The position numbers were made by a program, and so were the translations under genes. A DNA stretch of 64,000 nucleotides from Acetobacter sp. (GTDB lineage Bacteria > Pseudomonadota > Alphaproteobacteria > Acetobacterales > Acetobacteraceae). The DNA lies in the NCBI RefSeq assembly GCF_022483985.1, contig NZ_JAKVME010000001.1:1922001-1986000 (forward strand), in the 5' to 3' direction. The notes under the pieces were generated by a model. The model searched no databases, was not told where the DNA came from, and saw nothing but the letters and a program-made list of their open reading frames with translations. Positions 48,323-58,975 of the stretch are shown piece after piece (the stretch's first letter is position 1; each line of letters begins with the position of its first letter).

Positions 48323-49611
48323 CGGTCCACCTCACCAAAGACGAGATCCAGCGAGCCGATGATCGCCACGGCGTCAGCCAGCATGCCTCGTCGAGAGAGT
48401 TCATCAATCGCCTGTAGATGCGCGAAACCCGTTGGTCTGATCTTGCAGCGATACGGACGATTACTTCCGTCAGCCACGAGATAGACGCCGAATTCACCCT
48501 TCGGCGTCTCAACTGCCGTGTAGGTCGCGCCCGGCGGCACATGATAACTCTCGGTAAACAGCTTGAAGTGATGGATCAGCGCTTCCATCGACCGCTTCAT
48601 TTCGGCACGCGGCGGCGGCGAGAACTTGGGGTCCTGAACCTTGATCGCGCCAGGCCTGATCTGCGCCAGACTCTGCTTGATGATCTTCACGCTCTCACGC
48701 ATTTCGGCCACGCGGACAAGATAGCGATCGTAGCAATCACCATGCCGCGCCACAGGAATTTCGAAATCGACCTTGTCGTAATTGTCATACGGCTGGGAAC
48801 GACGCAGATCCCACGGCACGCCGGAACCACGCAGGCAGGGGCCACTCCAGCCCCACGCCAGCGCCTGTTCGCTGGTGAACACGCCGATCCCGACCGTGCG
48901 CTGCTTCCAGATACGGTTTTCTGTCAGCAGACCTTCGAGATCATCGATCCAGTTTGGAAATTCTTCCGCCCAAGCTGCAATTTTCTCTTCCATACCAGCA
49001 GGCATATCGCGCGCGACGCCACCGGGACGGAAATAGTTGGCGTGGAAACGGGCGCCGGAAACTGCTTCATGAAACTCAAGCAGTTTCTCACGTTCTTCAT
49101 ACCCCCAGAGTGCAGGCGTCACCGCGCCGCAGTCCAGACCCATCGCCGTCAGGTTGAGGATATGGTTCAGGATACGGGTGATTTCCGCGAAGATGACGCG
49201 AATCCACTTGGCGCGATCCGGCGCTTCAATGCCGAGCAGCTTTTCGGTCGCCAGCGCGAAAGCGTGTTCTTCGCACATCGGAGAGGCGTAATCGAGACGA
49301 TCGAAATACGGCAGCGCCTTGGGATAGGTCTTGTATTCGATCAGCTTTTCCGTGCCGCGATGCAGCAGGCCGATATGCGGCACGGCACGCGCCACAACCT
49401 CGCCTTCCATCTCCAGCACAAGACGCAGAACACCATGCGCCGATGGATGCTGCGGGCCGAAATTCAGCGCATGGCTGTCGATTTCGACTGTCCGGCGCTC
49501 CACTTCCTGCTCCGCCACCGGTTCCGGCAGCAGCGTCTCGGGTAGCGGACCTTCATCAAGACTGTCACGCAGACCGAGAAGATTTTCGTCCTGTTTCAGG
49601 GCCTCTGTCAT
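48319..49611 (-). CDS. nuoD: Complex I subunit NuoD
   Basis: 430 residues. [20 protein letters not shown] and [15 protein letters not shown] are the quinone-site His and neighbours, and [19 protein letters not shown] is characteristic. The N-terminal ~40 residues are a variable extension. NuoC and NuoD are separate proteins here, unlike the fused E. coli form. Confidence 0.96.
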   Translation of the reverse strand: MTEALKQDENLLGLRDSLDEGPLPETLLPEPVAEQEVERRTVEIDSHALNFGPQHPSAHGVLRLVLEMEGEVVARAVPHIGLLHRGTEKLIEYKTYPKALPYFDRLDYASPMCEEHAFALATEKLLGIEAPDRAKWIRVIFAEITRILNHILNLTAMGLDCGAVTPALWGYEEREKLLEFHEAVSGARFHANYFRPGGVARDMPAGMEEKIAAWAEEFPNWIDDLEGLLTENRIWKQRTVGIGVFTSEQALAWGWSGPCLRGSGVPWDLRRSQPYDNYDKVDFEIPVARHGDCYDRYLVRVAEMRESVKIIKQSLAQIRPGAIKVQDPKFSPPPRAEMKRSMEALIHHFKLFTESYHVPPGATYTAVETPKGEFGVYLVADGSNRPYRCKIRPTGFAHLQAIDELSRRGMLADAVAIIGSLDLVFGEVDR

Positions 49612-49624
49612 GCTCCGGCTCCTG

Positions 49625-50281
49625 TCACTGTATCTTTTTCATGATCTGACGCAGCTCATGCGCCCGTTCATCGCCCGGCAGCGTCAGAACACCCTCCCAC
49701 GGCGACACGAAATCGAAATCACGGAAATCCTGCGTCAATGTGACAGGCTCCCGCACGATCTGACGGCGCTCCGGGTCGTAGCGAACCTCCGTGTAGCCGG
49801 TCAGCGGGAAGTCCTTGCGAAGCGGATGTCCCTCGAACCCGTAATCGCTGAGAATACGACGAAGATCCGGCTGACCCGAGAACAGAACGCCATACATGTC
49901 GTAACACTCGCGCTCCCACCATGTGGCGCAGGGCCATATCTGATGCACGGACGCGACCGGCGTCAGCTCATCCGTCGTCACGATCACCCGGACACGCTGG
50001 TTCAGGCTCACCGACAGGAGGTTGTAGACCACATCGAAACGCTCGGCGCGTTGAGGGAAATCAACACCGCACAGATCCATAAGCTGCTCGAAGCGGAACC
50101 GCGGATCATCGCGAAGAAGCATCATCAGCGGTATCAGCCGGTCCCGGCTCGCCCGCACCACAAGCTCTCCGCCCTCGATGGCGGCGGAAGAAATACCCGG
50201 CAGCGATGTGGAAAGCGTGAAGGCCAGAAAGGAGAGGCAGGAATTGCCTCCGGCGACGGGTGCAGTGGAGTGATCAGCCAC
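49625..50281 (-). CDS. nuoC: Complex I subunit NuoC
   Basis: 218 residues of the 30-kDa subunit family, with [29 protein letters not shown]-type core (about 134-162) and [19 protein letters not shown]. Structural part of the peripheral arm. Its start overlaps the end of nuoB by 8 bp. Confidence 0.95.
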   Translation of the reverse strand: MADHSTAPVAGGNSCLSFLAFTLSTSLPGISSAAIEGGELVVRASRDRLIPLMMLLRDDPRFRFEQLMDLCGVDFPQRAERFDVVYNLLSVSLNQRVRVIVTTDELTPVASVHQIWPCATWWERECYDMYGVLFSGQPDLRRILSDYGFEGHPLRKDFPLTGYTEVRYDPERRQIVREPVTLTQDFRDFDFVSPWEGVLTLPGDERAHELRQIMKKIQ

Positions 50282-50846
50282 GGAGAATCGTCCCTGTCCG
50301 GCGGATTTTCTTTTGTAGCAGCATGATACCGTAGATCAGCGCCTCAGCCGTCGGTGGACAGCCCGGCACATAGACATCGACCGGTACGACACGGTCACAG
50401 CCACGCACGACCGAATAGGAATAGTGGTAGTAGCCGCCGCCATTGGCGCAGGACCCCATGGAAATCACCCAACGCGGCTCCGCCATCTGGTCATAGACGC
50501 GGCGCAGGGCGGGAGCCATCTTGTTGGTCAACGTTCCAGCAACGATCATCACGTCGGACTGGCGCGGCGACCCGCGCGGGATGATGCCCATCCGGTCAAG
50601 ATCGTAACGCGGCATGTAGGCATGGATCATTTCGACGGCGCAGCAGGCCAGACCAAACGTCATCGGCCAGAGGCTACCGGTGCGCCCCCAGTTCACGAGC
50701 TTGTCCAGACTCGCGACCACGAAGCCCTTTTCGCTGATCTCGCCGGTTATCCCACGCACAATAGCGTCCTGCTCCGGACCCGCCGGCACCGCGTCACGGT
50801 TCCAGACGATATTCGTATCCGGAACCACAGCATTGTCACCGCTCAT
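50274..50846 (-). CDS. nuoB: Complex I subunit NuoB
   Basis: 190 residues from the ATG at 50846, which follows GGTGGAG; the longer frame would run back into nuoA. Cluster N2 cysteines are present: the CC pair in GLACCAVEM, one in GSCANGG, one in [10 protein letters not shown]2 is the last cluster before quinone. Confidence 0.95.
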   Translation of the reverse strand: MSGDNAVVPDTNIVWNRDAVPAGPEQDAIVRGITGEISEKGFVVASLDKLVNWGRTGSLWPMTFGLACCAVEMIHAYMPRYDLDRMGIIPRGSPRQSDVMIVAGTLTNKMAPALRRVYDQMAEPRWVISMGSCANGGGYYHYSYSVVRGCDRVVPVDVYVPGCPPTAEALIYGIMLLQKKIRRTGTILRG

Positions 50847-50899
50847 TGCGCGTTCTCCACCTTCACCACTGTCGCAGCCACGTCCGTCAGTATCACAGA

Positions 50900-51265
50900 T
50901 CAATCCCAGTCCAGCGCGCCCTTGCGCCATTCATAGAGAAAGCCGATTCCAAGCACGCCGAGAAATCCCATCATCGAGAGAAAGCCGTACAATCCGATCC
51001 GCGACAGACTCACGGCCCACGGGAACAGGAACGCCACTTCCAGATCGAATATGATGAACAGAATCGAAACGAGATAAAAGCGCACGTCAAAGCGCCGACG
51101 CGCGTCATCGAATGCTTCAAAGCCGCACTCGTACGCTGTCAGTTTTTCCGCGTAAGGCTTCTGATGTCCGCAGACGAGGGAAGCGCCCAGCATGGCGCCC
51201 GCGATCACCACGGCGAGGACGCCGAAAATGAGAACCGGAAGATAATCGTTGATCACCGACGGCAT
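50900..51265 (-). CDS. nuoA: Complex I subunit NuoA
   Basis: 121 residues, three membrane helices. [19 protein letters not shown] includes the conserved Cys loop, followed by [21 protein letters not shown]. First gene of the nuo operon; transcription should start in the gap before 51265. Confidence 0.95.
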   Translation of the reverse strand: MPSVINDYLPVLIFGVLAVVIAGAMLGASLVCGHQKPYAEKLTAYECGFEAFDDARRRFDVRFYLVSILFIIFDLEVAFLFPWAVSLSRIGLYGFLSMMGFLGVLGIGFLYEWRKGALDWD

Positions 51266-51622
51266 CGCGCCCTCCGTAATAATTTTCCGGATCCGCGCCT
51301 TACGCCCGAACCGGGAGATAATGCCGTCAAACTATGCCCGGAATGTTTCCGTGGCCACCCTCATACCGGCACGATTCAGAAACTTTCCCGTGAGGCGTCC
51401 AGCATAGTGAACATCATTCACCGAAATGAATTTCATCACAGAAACACCCCATCCCGACCGCTTGTCATGATGACAAAATACGTCTCGGCTGCATATCTAT
51501 ATATAAAACAATATAGATATGCACACCCAAAGCCGCACTCCATCCTCTGACGCATGGCAGCGATGCAGGGAAGATGACAGCCGTGATCAGGCAGACATCA
51601 CATGATTAAGTTTTCAGGAAAA
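51266..51622. other. Upstream region of the nuo operon
   Basis: 357 bp without a gene, separating nuoA from tRNA-Val. It must hold the nuo promoter. The notable structure is the AT palindrome at 51491-51522. I see no coding frame with a ribosome-binding site and no clear promoter boxes. Confidence 0.5.
51491..51522. repeat. Perfect AT-rich palindrome
   Basis: The 12-base arms GCATATCTATAT and ATATAGATATGC are exact complements around an 8-base loop. It lies about 225 bp before nuoA and 100 bp from the tRNA, on otherwise GC-rich DNA. No T-tract follows, so it is not an obvious terminator; a protein-binding site or cruciform is possible. Confidence 0.7.
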
Positions 51623-51697
51623 TGGTGGGCGATGACGGGATCGAACCGCCGACCCTCTCGGTGTAAACGAGATGCTCTACCGCTAAGCTAATCGCCC
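51623..51697 (-). tRNA. tRNA-Val (anticodon UAC)
   Basis: 75 nt with encoded CCA. The acceptor stem GGGCGAT pairs with ATCGCCC, the T-loop has TTCGATC, and the anticodon loop TTTACAC places UAC, read for GUA. It differs from tRNA-Val(CAC) at 4378. Confidence 0.95.
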
Positions 51698-51770
51698 GCC
51701 GCACTGGGTAGACAAAACAGAACGATCAATCAAGCCCCGGCAAGCACAAATTGAGCAGAAATCGTCCCAT

Positions 51771-51808
51771 AAAAAAACAGGCAGGACAGTAAAAACCGTC
51801 TTGCCTGC
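51771..51808 (-). terminator. Terminator after hupB
   Basis: On the minus strand CAGGCAAGACGG pairs with CTGTCCTGCCTG (one G-T and one mismatch) around TTTTTA, then seven T. It lies 28 bp past the hupB stop codon. Confidence 0.85.
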
Positions 51809-51835
51809 TCGCAAAGCACTCAGTGAGGCAGCGTC

Positions 51836-52120
51836 TTAGCTGACTGCGTCCTTGAGGGTTTTGCCGGGCTTGAAACGTACAGACGTCGAAGCCGGAATGT
51901 CGATTTCCTCGCCAGTGCGGGGATTGCGGCCCTTGGTCGCCTTACGGTGAGCCGTAACGAACGAGCCGAACCCGACGAGACGGACTTCCTGTCCACCCTT
52001 CAGGGCCTTCTCGATGGCTGAGAACACAGCGTCAACCACTTCGCCAGCCTTCGCCTTGGGCAGGTCTACATCATCTGCAACAACCGAGACGAGTTCCTGC
52101 TTGTTAAGCGGCTTGTCCAT
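51836..52120 (-). CDS. hupB: DNA-binding protein HU
   Basis: 94 residues, the normal size. MDKPLNKQELVSVVAD opens the helical dimer domain, VRLVGFGSFVTAHRKATKGRNP forms the beta-arm base, and RNPRTGEEIDIPAS the DNA-inserting arm with the conserved Pro. Nucleoid architectural protein; the position downstream of lon matches many proteobacteria. Confidence 0.96.
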   Translation of the reverse strand: MDKPLNKQELVSVVADDVDLPKAKAGEVVDAVFSAIEKALKGGQEVRLVGFGSFVTAHRKATKGRNPRTGEEIDIPASTSVRFKPGKTLKDAVS

Positions 52121-52271
52121 ACATACGCCTTTCCATGTTCAAGTCTCTCATGCGGCTCGGTGCCGTCAGAGACATTCCGCGGCGCACTATGAAGCCGTTT
52201 TCGGCCACGTCAACAGCCAGTGACCGCGGCAGGGGCGCAAAATCGCCTCCCCTGCCCTTTCCTCACATCCG

Positions 52272-54764
52272 TCAGTGAGCCACCGCGCTGGCTGTTCCCG
52301 AAGCCGCGATCGGCGCAACCAGATCGCTCTCGTCCTCCCATTCAATCGGCTGCGGCACACTGACAAGAGCGCGACCGATCACCTCATCCACATGGGAAAC
52401 AGGGACCAGTTCCAGATTCTTCTTCACAGCTTCTGGAAGTTCCGCGATATCTTTCTCATTGTCCTTGGGAAGGAAGACCGTCTTGATCCCGGCCCGCAGA
52501 GCCGCAAGCAGCTTTTCCTTCAGGCCGCCAATGGCAAGAACACGCCCACGCAGAGTGATCTCACCCGTCATCGCCACGTCACGCCGAACAGGAATGCCTG
52601 TCAGGACACTGACGAGCGACGTCGCCATCGCGATACCGGCGGAAGGGCCATCCTTCGGAGTCGCGCCTTCAGGCACGTGAACGTGGATGTCACACTTCTC
52701 GAACAGCGTCGGCTTGATCCCGAAATAGGGCGCCCTGCTCCGCACATAGGACAGCGCCGCAGACACGCTTTCCTGCATGACGTCGCCAAGCTTGCCGGTC
52801 TGCTTGATGTTGCCCTTGCCCGGCACCATCACGCTTTCGATCGTCAGGATTTCACCGCCGACCTCGGTCCAGGCCAGTCCCGTCACCATACCGACCATGT
52901 CGGTGGCTTCTGTCTCGCCATGCGAGAAGCGACGCACCCCTGCGAGCTTGCCGAGATTCTTCTCGGTGATGGCCACCTTCTTCGCCTTGCCGGTGACAAT
53001 CTCCTTCACGACCTTGCGGGCGAGATTGGCGATCTCACGCTCAAGGCTGCGGACACCCGCCTCACGCGTGTAGAAGCGGATAAGGTCCATCAGCGCCGCA
53101 TCGGAAATAGACCATTCCTCAGGCTTGAGGTTGTGCGCCTCACTCTGCTTGGCGATCAGATGCCGCTTCGCGATGTTCAGCTTTTCCTCTTCCGTGTAGC
53201 CGGACAGGCGGATGATCTCCATGCGGTCCAGCAAAGGCTGGGGCATATTGAGGCTGTTCGCCGTCGTGACGAACATCACATCCGACAGGTCGTAATCGAC
53301 CTCCAGATAATGATCCGAGAAACTGCTGTTCTGTTCCGGGTCCAGCACCTCAAGCAGCGCTGAAGCCGGATCGCCCCGCCAGTCGGCGCCGAGCTTGTCG
53401 ATCTCATCAAGCAGGAAAAGCGGGTTGGAAACCTTCGCCTTCTTCATACCCTGAATGATCTTGCCTGGCATCGCGCCGATATAGGTCCGGCGATGACCGC
53501 GAATCTCGGACTCGTCGCGCACGCCGCCAAGCGACATGCGGACATAGTGCCGCCCCGTCGCCTTGGCGATGGCCCGCGCCAGCGTGGTCTTGCCGACGCC
53601 CGGAGGGCCGACAAGGCACAGGATCGGCCCTTTCACTTTCTTCGAACGGCTCTGGACCGCGAGATATTCAAGGATACGCTCCTTGACCTTCTCCAGCGCG
53701 TAATGATCCTCGTCGAGCACCTTTTCAGCCGCATCGAGGTCGTTCTTTACCTTGGTGGTCTTTTTCCAGGGCACGCCCAGCAGCCAGTCGAGGTAGTTGC
53801 GCACCACCGTCGATTCTGCCGACATCGGGCTCATGCCGCGCAGCTTCTTCAGCTCGCCGACAGCCTTCTCCCGCGCTTCCTTGCTCAGCTTGGTCTTGAC
53901 GATCTTCTCTTCGATTTCGGCAGTCTCGTCCTTGCCGTCCTCGCCCTCGCCAAGCTCCTTCTGGATCGCCTTGAGCTGCTCGTTCAGATAGTACTCGCGC
54001 TGGGTCTTCTCCATCTGCCGCTTCACACGGTTCCGGATGCGTTTCTCGACCTGCAGAACACCGATCTCGGCTTCCATATGAGCCAGAATTTTCTCCAACT
54101 GCTTCGTCACGGAAGGCAGTTCGAGAATTTCCTGCTTTTCGGAAATTTTCAGGCTGAGATGGCTGGCAATGGTGTCAGCAAGCTTTGACAGATCACCGAT
54201 CTGATTCAGCGAAACCAGCACTTCCGCCGCAATCTTCTTGTTGAGCTTCACATACTGCTCAAACTGCCCCACCACGGCGCGGGCAAGCGCTTCGGCTTCT
54301 TCCATTTCCACGGGGACATCGGAGACGAATTCGACGTCGGCTTCGAAATGTCCATCGACATCGTGAAGCGCCACCACACGGGCGCGCTGATTCCCTTCGA
54401 CAAGCACCTTCACCGTGCCGTCCGGCAACTTCAGGAGCTGAAGAATGGTCGAAGTCGTTCCGAAGCGGTAGATGTCGTCTGGACCCGGATCATCCACCGT
54501 CGCCTCTTTCTGCGCGACCAGAAGGATTTTCTTGTCATCCTTGGTGACGGATTCCAGCGCCTTCACCGATTTCTCACGCCCGACGAAGAGCGGCACGATC
54601 ATGTGAGGGAACACAACGATGTCACGCAGCGGCAGAACAGCCACGCGCTCCGTCGTCGGGGCGGCGACCTTTTTCGCCGCGGCCTTCCTTGTCGGCGCGA
54701 CAGGGGCATCGTCGGCTTTGGTCCGTTTGCGGCGTGATGAGGGTGCTTTGGGTTTTTCTGTCAT
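52272..54764 (-). CDS. lon: ATP-dependent protease Lon
   Basis: 830 residues from the ATG at 54764, preceded by GGAGATCGGC. The longer frame is out of family. A basic N-terminal extension of about 45 residues (SRRKRTKADD) is followed by the substrate domain (VLPLRDIVVFPHM), Walker A GPPGVGKTTLARA, and the Ser-Lys protease dyad at about Ser708 (KDGPSAGIA) and Lys751 (GGLKEKL). It degrades damaged and regulatory proteins. A heat-shock-type promoter candidate lies upstream. Confidence 0.95.
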   Translation of the reverse strand: MTEKPKAPSSRRKRTKADDAPVAPTRKAAAKKVAAPTTERVAVLPLRDIVVFPHMIVPLFVGREKSVKALESVTKDDKKILLVAQKEATVDDPGPDDIYRFGTTSTILQLLKLPDGTVKVLVEGNQRARVVALHDVDGHFEADVEFVSDVPVEMEEAEALARAVVGQFEQYVKLNKKIAAEVLVSLNQIGDLSKLADTIASHLSLKISEKQEILELPSVTKQLEKILAHMEAEIGVLQVEKRIRNRVKRQMEKTQREYYLNEQLKAIQKELGEGEDGKDETAEIEEKIVKTKLSKEAREKAVGELKKLRGMSPMSAESTVVRNYLDWLLGVPWKKTTKVKNDLDAAEKVLDEDHYALEKVKERILEYLAVQSRSKKVKGPILCLVGPPGVGKTTLARAIAKATGRHYVRMSLGGVRDESEIRGHRRTYIGAMPGKIIQGMKKAKVSNPLFLLDEIDKLGADWRGDPASALLEVLDPEQNSSFSDHYLEVDYDLSDVMFVTTANSLNMPQPLLDRMEIIRLSGYTEEEKLNIAKRHLIAKQSEAHNLKPEEWSISDAALMDLIRFYTREAGVRSLEREIANLARKVVKEIVTGKAKKVAITEKNLGKLAGVRRFSHGETEATDMVGMVTGLAWTEVGGEILTIESVMVPGKGNIKQTGKLGDVMQESVSAALSYVRSRAPYFGIKPTLFEKCDIHVHVPEGATPKDGPSAGIAMATSLVSVLTGIPVRRDVAMTGEITLRGRVLAIGGLKEKLLAALRAGIKTVFLPKDNEKDIAELPEAVKKNLELVPVSHVDEVIGRALVSVPQPIEWEDESDLVAPIAASGTASAVAH

Positions 54765-54902
54765 GATGCCGATCTCCTGAATGGACGATCCGGCGATGCA
54801 TGCCCATTCAGTGGCACACACATCGCCCATCCGCCCCGGCAATGGGTGGATTTCTCCGGATAACGCCTTCTGACGATTCCGGAGCTGTCGTTTACACTGA
54901 TG

Positions 54903-54932
54903 TATATCGGAATGATTTTCGGCACTATCAAG
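54903..54932 (-). promoter_or_regulatory. Possible sigma-32 promoter of lon
   Basis: On the minus strand CTTGATA is followed after 15 bases by CCGATATA, close to the heat-shock sigma-32 pattern CTTGAAA ... CCCCATAT. It is about 140 bp before the lon ATG. Similarity by eye only. Confidence 0.4.
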
Positions 54933-55007
54933 AGCCGGAGGCATGAAACAGGCGACCACGCCGGAGCGAAGCCTCCCGTTTCATGCAATGAGTACCCGCA
55001 AAGGCGG

Positions 55008-56273
55008 TCAGGCTGACTGCTCCGCCGGTTTGTCCTTGGCTTTCCCGTAAACGAAAACTGGCGAGGCCTTTCCTTCAGCCACATCCTTGTTCACGACAAC
55101 CTCGTCCACGGTTTCGAGGCCAGGCAGTTCGAACATGGTTGTGAGCAGAATGCTTTCCATGATCGAACGCAGACCACGTGCTCCCGTCTTCCGCTCAATG
55201 GCCCTGTGAGCGATCGTCTTGAGCGCATCGTCCGTGAAGGTCAGCTTCACATCTTCCATCTGGAACAGCTTGGCGTACTGCTTGACCAGCGCGTTCTTTG
55301 GTTCAGACAGAATCTGCACCAGCGCCGTCTCATCGAGATCACCCAAGGTGGCGACAACCGGCAGACGACCGATGAATTCGGGGATCAGACCAAACTTGAT
55401 CAGGTCTTCCGGCTCTACGCCTTTCAGAATCTCGCCTGTGCGACGATCTTCCGGAGCCTGAACGTCTGCTCCAAAACCGATACCCGAACCCTTGCCGCGT
55501 GCCGAAATGACTTTTTCCAGTCCGGCAAAAGCACCACCGCAGATGAAAAGCATGTTGGTCGTATCGACCTGCAGGAATTCCTGCTGCGGATGCTTGCGAC
55601 CACCCTGCGGCGGAACGGACGCCACGGTGCCTTCCATCAGCTTCAGAAGCGCCTGCTGGACGCCTTCACCGCTGACATCGCGGGTAATGGAGGGATTGTC
55701 GGATTTGCGGGAAATCTTGTCGATTTCGTCGATATAGACGATGCCGCGCTGCGCCCGCTCGACATTGTAATCGGCCGCCTGCAACAGCTTGAGGATGATG
55801 TTCTCCACATCCTCACCGACATAACCGGCTTCCGTCAGGGTCGTGGCGTCCGCCATCGTGAACGGCACGTCGATGATGCGGGCCAGTGTCTGCGCAAGCA
55901 GCGTCTTACCCGAACCGGTCGGACCGATCAGAAGAATGTTCGACTTCGAGATTTCGACGTCATTGTTCTTCTGGGCGTAGGCAAGGCGCTTGTAGTGGTT
56001 GTGCACCGCAACCGAGAGCACCTTTTTCGCCTCGAACTGGCCAATGACGTAATCATCGAGAATCTTGCAGATCTCTTTGGGAGTCGGCACGCCGTCACGC
56101 GACTTCACCAGCGTCGTCTTATGCTCTTCACGGATGATATCCATGCAGAGTTCAACGCACTCATCACAGATGAACACGGTCGGACCCGCGATCAGCTTGC
56201 GGACCTCATGCTGTGACTTTCCGCAGAACGAGCAATACAGCGTGTTCTTGGAATCGCCGGACTTTGCATTCAT
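55008..56273 (-). CDS. clpX: Clp protease ATPase ClpX
   Basis: 421 residues. The zinc-binding dimer domain has four Cys ([15 protein letters not shown], about 14-43), Walker A is GPTGSGKT at 117-124, Walker B VYIDEIDK, and a ClpP-contact IGF-type loop lies around [10 protein letters not shown]. It unfolds substrates for ClpP, encoded 123 bp upstream. Confidence 0.97.
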   Translation of the reverse strand: MNAKSGDSKNTLYCSFCGKSQHEVRKLIAGPTVFICDECVELCMDIIREEHKTTLVKSRDGVPTPKEICKILDDYVIGQFEAKKVLSVAVHNHYKRLAYAQKNNDVEISKSNILLIGPTGSGKTLLAQTLARIIDVPFTMADATTLTEAGYVGEDVENIILKLLQAADYNVERAQRGIVYIDEIDKISRKSDNPSITRDVSGEGVQQALLKLMEGTVASVPPQGGRKHPQQEFLQVDTTNMLFICGGAFAGLEKVISARGKGSGIGFGADVQAPEDRRTGEILKGVEPEDLIKFGLIPEFIGRLPVVATLGDLDETALVQILSEPKNALVKQYAKLFQMEDVKLTFTDDALKTIAHRAIERKTGARGLRSIMESILLTTMFELPGLETVDEVVVNKDVAEGKASPVFVYGKAKDKPAEQSA

Positions 56274-56396
56274 CTGCAGTCCCCCAATCTTGACTCCTCC
56301 CGGAGCCGCCCGGCCATATTACCGGGCAAAGCGAAAATCGTAACCGGACCAGCAAGACGCATCAAGTGATAGCCAGGCATGACGGTGTCTGTAGGC

Positions 56397-57035
56397 TCAG
56401 GCCTTTTCTGCGGGCTGAGCCGGATGTTTCTTGATAACTTCATCCACAATCCCGAAGGCTTTCGCCTCGTCGGCGGACATGTAGCTGTCGCGCTCAAGCT
56501 TCTGCTCGATATCTTCGAGCGTCTGGCCTGTGTGTTCGCGGTAAATCTCGTTGAGACGCTGGCGAATCGTGAGAATCTCTCGCGCCTGAATCTCGATATC
56601 GCTGGCCTGTCCCTGCGCGCCGCCAGACGGCTGATGCACCATGACGCGAGCATTCGGCAGAGCGAAACGCTTCCCTTCGGCGCCGCCCGCCAGAAGCAGG
56701 GAGCCCATTGAAGCGGCCTGACCGATGCACACAGTGCTCACAGGGCTGCGGATATACTGCATGGTGTCATAGATCGCGAGACCGGCGGAAACCACGCCAC
56801 CCGGGCTGTTGATATAGAAGGAGATTTCCTTGTTCGGATTCACACTCTCAAGATAGAGAAGCTGCGCCGAAATCACCGACGCCACCTGATCGTAAACCGG
56901 CCCGGTCAGAAAGATGATCCGCTCCTGCAGAAGACGCGAATAGATATCGAACGCGCGCTCCCCGCGAGAAGTCTGCTCGACCACCATCGGCACAAGAGCG
57001 TTGTTAAAAATCTCTACGGGGTTCGAATCCCTCAT
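56397..57035 (-). CDS. clpP: Clp protease proteolytic subunit ClpP
   Basis: 212 residues from the ATG at 57035. Catalytic Ser109 ([11 protein letters not shown]), His134 (VMVHQPSGG) and the Asp near 183 ([13 protein letters not shown]) are all present. Forms the barrel protease with ClpX. It follows tig on the same strand after 258 bp with its own putative promoter. Confidence 0.97.
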   Translation of the reverse strand: MRDSNPVEIFNNALVPMVVEQTSRGERAFDIYSRLLQERIIFLTGPVYDQVASVISAQLLYLESVNPNKEISFYINSPGGVVSAGLAIYDTMQYIRSPVSTVCIGQAASMGSLLLAGGAEGKRFALPNARVMVHQPSGGAQGQASDIEIQAREILTIRQRLNEIYREHTGQTLEDIEQKLERDSYMSADEAKAFGIVDEVIKKHPAQPAEKA

Positions 57036-57225
57036 CACATCATTCCCGACTTATATGCCGCCACGCCATGCATCCTGCCCCGTCCCCCGCCCTCAAGACA
57101 GGTTAGGTTCAACCCAGACAGAACGCCCGGTCTGCTTAAGATAGAGATAATCAGACCCAGCGCCACCCCATTGGGTGAAAATCCTGCATTTCCGACCGGC
57201 CATCATGGCAGGCCACACAGACAAA

Positions 57226-57259
57226 CGGCACTTTCCTCCCGAAAAAGAAGAAAGTGCCG
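57226..57259 (-). terminator. Terminator after tig
   Basis: A perfect 10-bp stem (CGGCACTTTC and GAAAGTGCCG) lies 35 bp past the trigger factor stop, followed on the minus strand by TTTGTCTG. The T-run is short, so termination may be partial. Confidence 0.65.
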
Positions 57260-57293
57260 CATCATCACTTAACTACAAGGACAGCAGAGACTG

Positions 57294-58625
57294 TCAGACG
57301 TTGGCCGCAGGCATGTCGGCCAGCTCTTCCGGCGTCACGTCCTTGTCTTCAACCTTGGACAACTCGATGATGTAGTCGATCACCTTGTTCTCGAAGATCG
57401 GACCGCGCAGGGACTCGGCAGCCTGCGGGTTCTTCATGAAGAAGTCGAACACAGCCTGTTCCTGACCACGGTAGCGCATGGCTTCAGCGCGAATGGCGCG
57501 CGCCATTTCGTCCTGCGTCACCGTGATGCCCTTCGCGCGACCGATCTCTGCAAGCAGCAGGCCGAGCTTTACGCGACGCTCGGCGATCTTGCGATAATCA
57601 GCCTTGAGCGTGTCTTCGTCCTTACCCTGATCTTCCTCGTCCAGTTCACCGGACTTGCGATCAGCCTCAACACGCGCCCAGATCTGCTCGAACTCGGCTT
57701 CAACCATGCTTTCCGGAGCCGGGAAGTCCGTCTTCTCAGCCAGCTTGTCCAGCAGATCACGCTTCAGACGCAGACGGGAAAGCTGCTCGTACTCGTCTTC
57801 AACCTGCTTCGTGATGACTTCGCGAATCTTGTCGAGATTCTCGAACCCGATCTTCTTGGCAAGGTCGTCGTTGATCTCGGCTTCGACCGGCTTCTTCAGC
57901 TCTTTCGCCTTGATGTCGAAAGTAGCGACCTGACCAGCCAGTTCCTTCGCGCCGTATTCTTCAGGGAAGGTCACCGTAATGATCTTCTCTTCACCCGGCG
58001 TCATGCCCTCAAGCTGCTCGGCGAAGCCGGGGATGAAGCCCTCTCCACCGATCTCGACGCTGACATCTTCCGCTGTGCCGCCATCGAACGGAACGCCGTC
58101 ACGCTTGCCAACGAAATCGACGACCAGCGCATCACCCTGAGCAGCCGGACGCACGTCCTCGACCGTCACGAACTCGCGCTGACGCTTCGCAATGTCGTTC
58201 AGAGCCTTGTCCACGGTCTCGGCATCAGGCGTCGCCTTCAGACGGACGAGAGACACGTCAGACAGGTCCGGCTCCTTGATTTCAGGAAGGACTTCCGTCT
58301 CGACCTTGAGTTCAAGGTCGCCCTTGCCGTCGCCACCGGAAACAACATCAACCTTGGGCTGCTGCGCCGGACGCAGGTTGCGTTCCTCAAAGAGGTTACG
58401 CAGCGCGTCATTCACAGCCTGCTCCAGCACTTCACCCTTCACGGATGCGCCGAAACGCTGACGGATGACAGAAAGCGGCACCTTGCCCGGGCGGAAACCG
58501 GGAAGATTGGCGGACGCACCAACTTCCTTGAGGCGCGCCTCTTCCTTCTTCTCGAGTTCGGCCGACGGAACGACCACGGTGAAGGCGTGCTTCAGGCCCT
58601 CGGAAAGCGTCTCAGTAACCTGCAT
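57294..58625 (-). CDS. tig: Trigger factor
   Basis: 443 residues. The ribosome-binding tail contains the signature NLPGFRPGKVPLSVIRQRFG (about 39-58). The FKBP-like prolyl isomerase domain lies around 155-245 (GDALVVDFVGKRDG; IPGFAEQLEGMTPGEEK), followed by the helical chaperone arms. It binds nascent chains at the exit tunnel. The order tig-clpP-clpX-lon is the common bacterial quality-control cluster. Confidence 0.96.
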   Translation of the reverse strand: MQVTETLSEGLKHAFTVVVPSAELEKKEEARLKEVGASANLPGFRPGKVPLSVIRQRFGASVKGEVLEQAVNDALRNLFEERNLRPAQQPKVDVVSGGDGKGDLELKVETEVLPEIKEPDLSDVSLVRLKATPDAETVDKALNDIAKRQREFVTVEDVRPAAQGDALVVDFVGKRDGVPFDGGTAEDVSVEIGGEGFIPGFAEQLEGMTPGEEKIITVTFPEEYGAKELAGQVATFDIKAKELKKPVEAEINDDLAKKIGFENLDKIREVITKQVEDEYEQLSRLRLKRDLLDKLAEKTDFPAPESMVEAEFEQIWARVEADRKSGELDEEDQGKDEDTLKADYRKIAERRVKLGLLLAEIGRAKGITVTQDEMARAIRAEAMRYRGQEQAVFDFFMKNPQAAESLRGPIFENKVIDYIIELSKVEDKDVTPEELADMPAANV

Positions 58626-58743
58626 ATGCCCAGGCCATCCTCTCGTGCGAACTCTTCAATACAAAGCGATCTTCACCGACCGCCAAAACTCTTCCGGCAG
58701 AATGAATGGGATGCAAACCCAGCCTCTGTCATTGTGACAGGGC

Positions 58744-58828
<85 letters not shown>

Positions 58829-58975
58829 ATGGCCTATCAGCGCAACCCATAACGCCGAGGGCGCACCGATTACCGCAGTCTTACCCTTACGGCAAGATCA
58901 CTCCGGCACGCATCCTGCAATTAAGCTGTTTGCCGACACCCCGGCAGAACGACTTCACCGGACTGTCACGGAACT

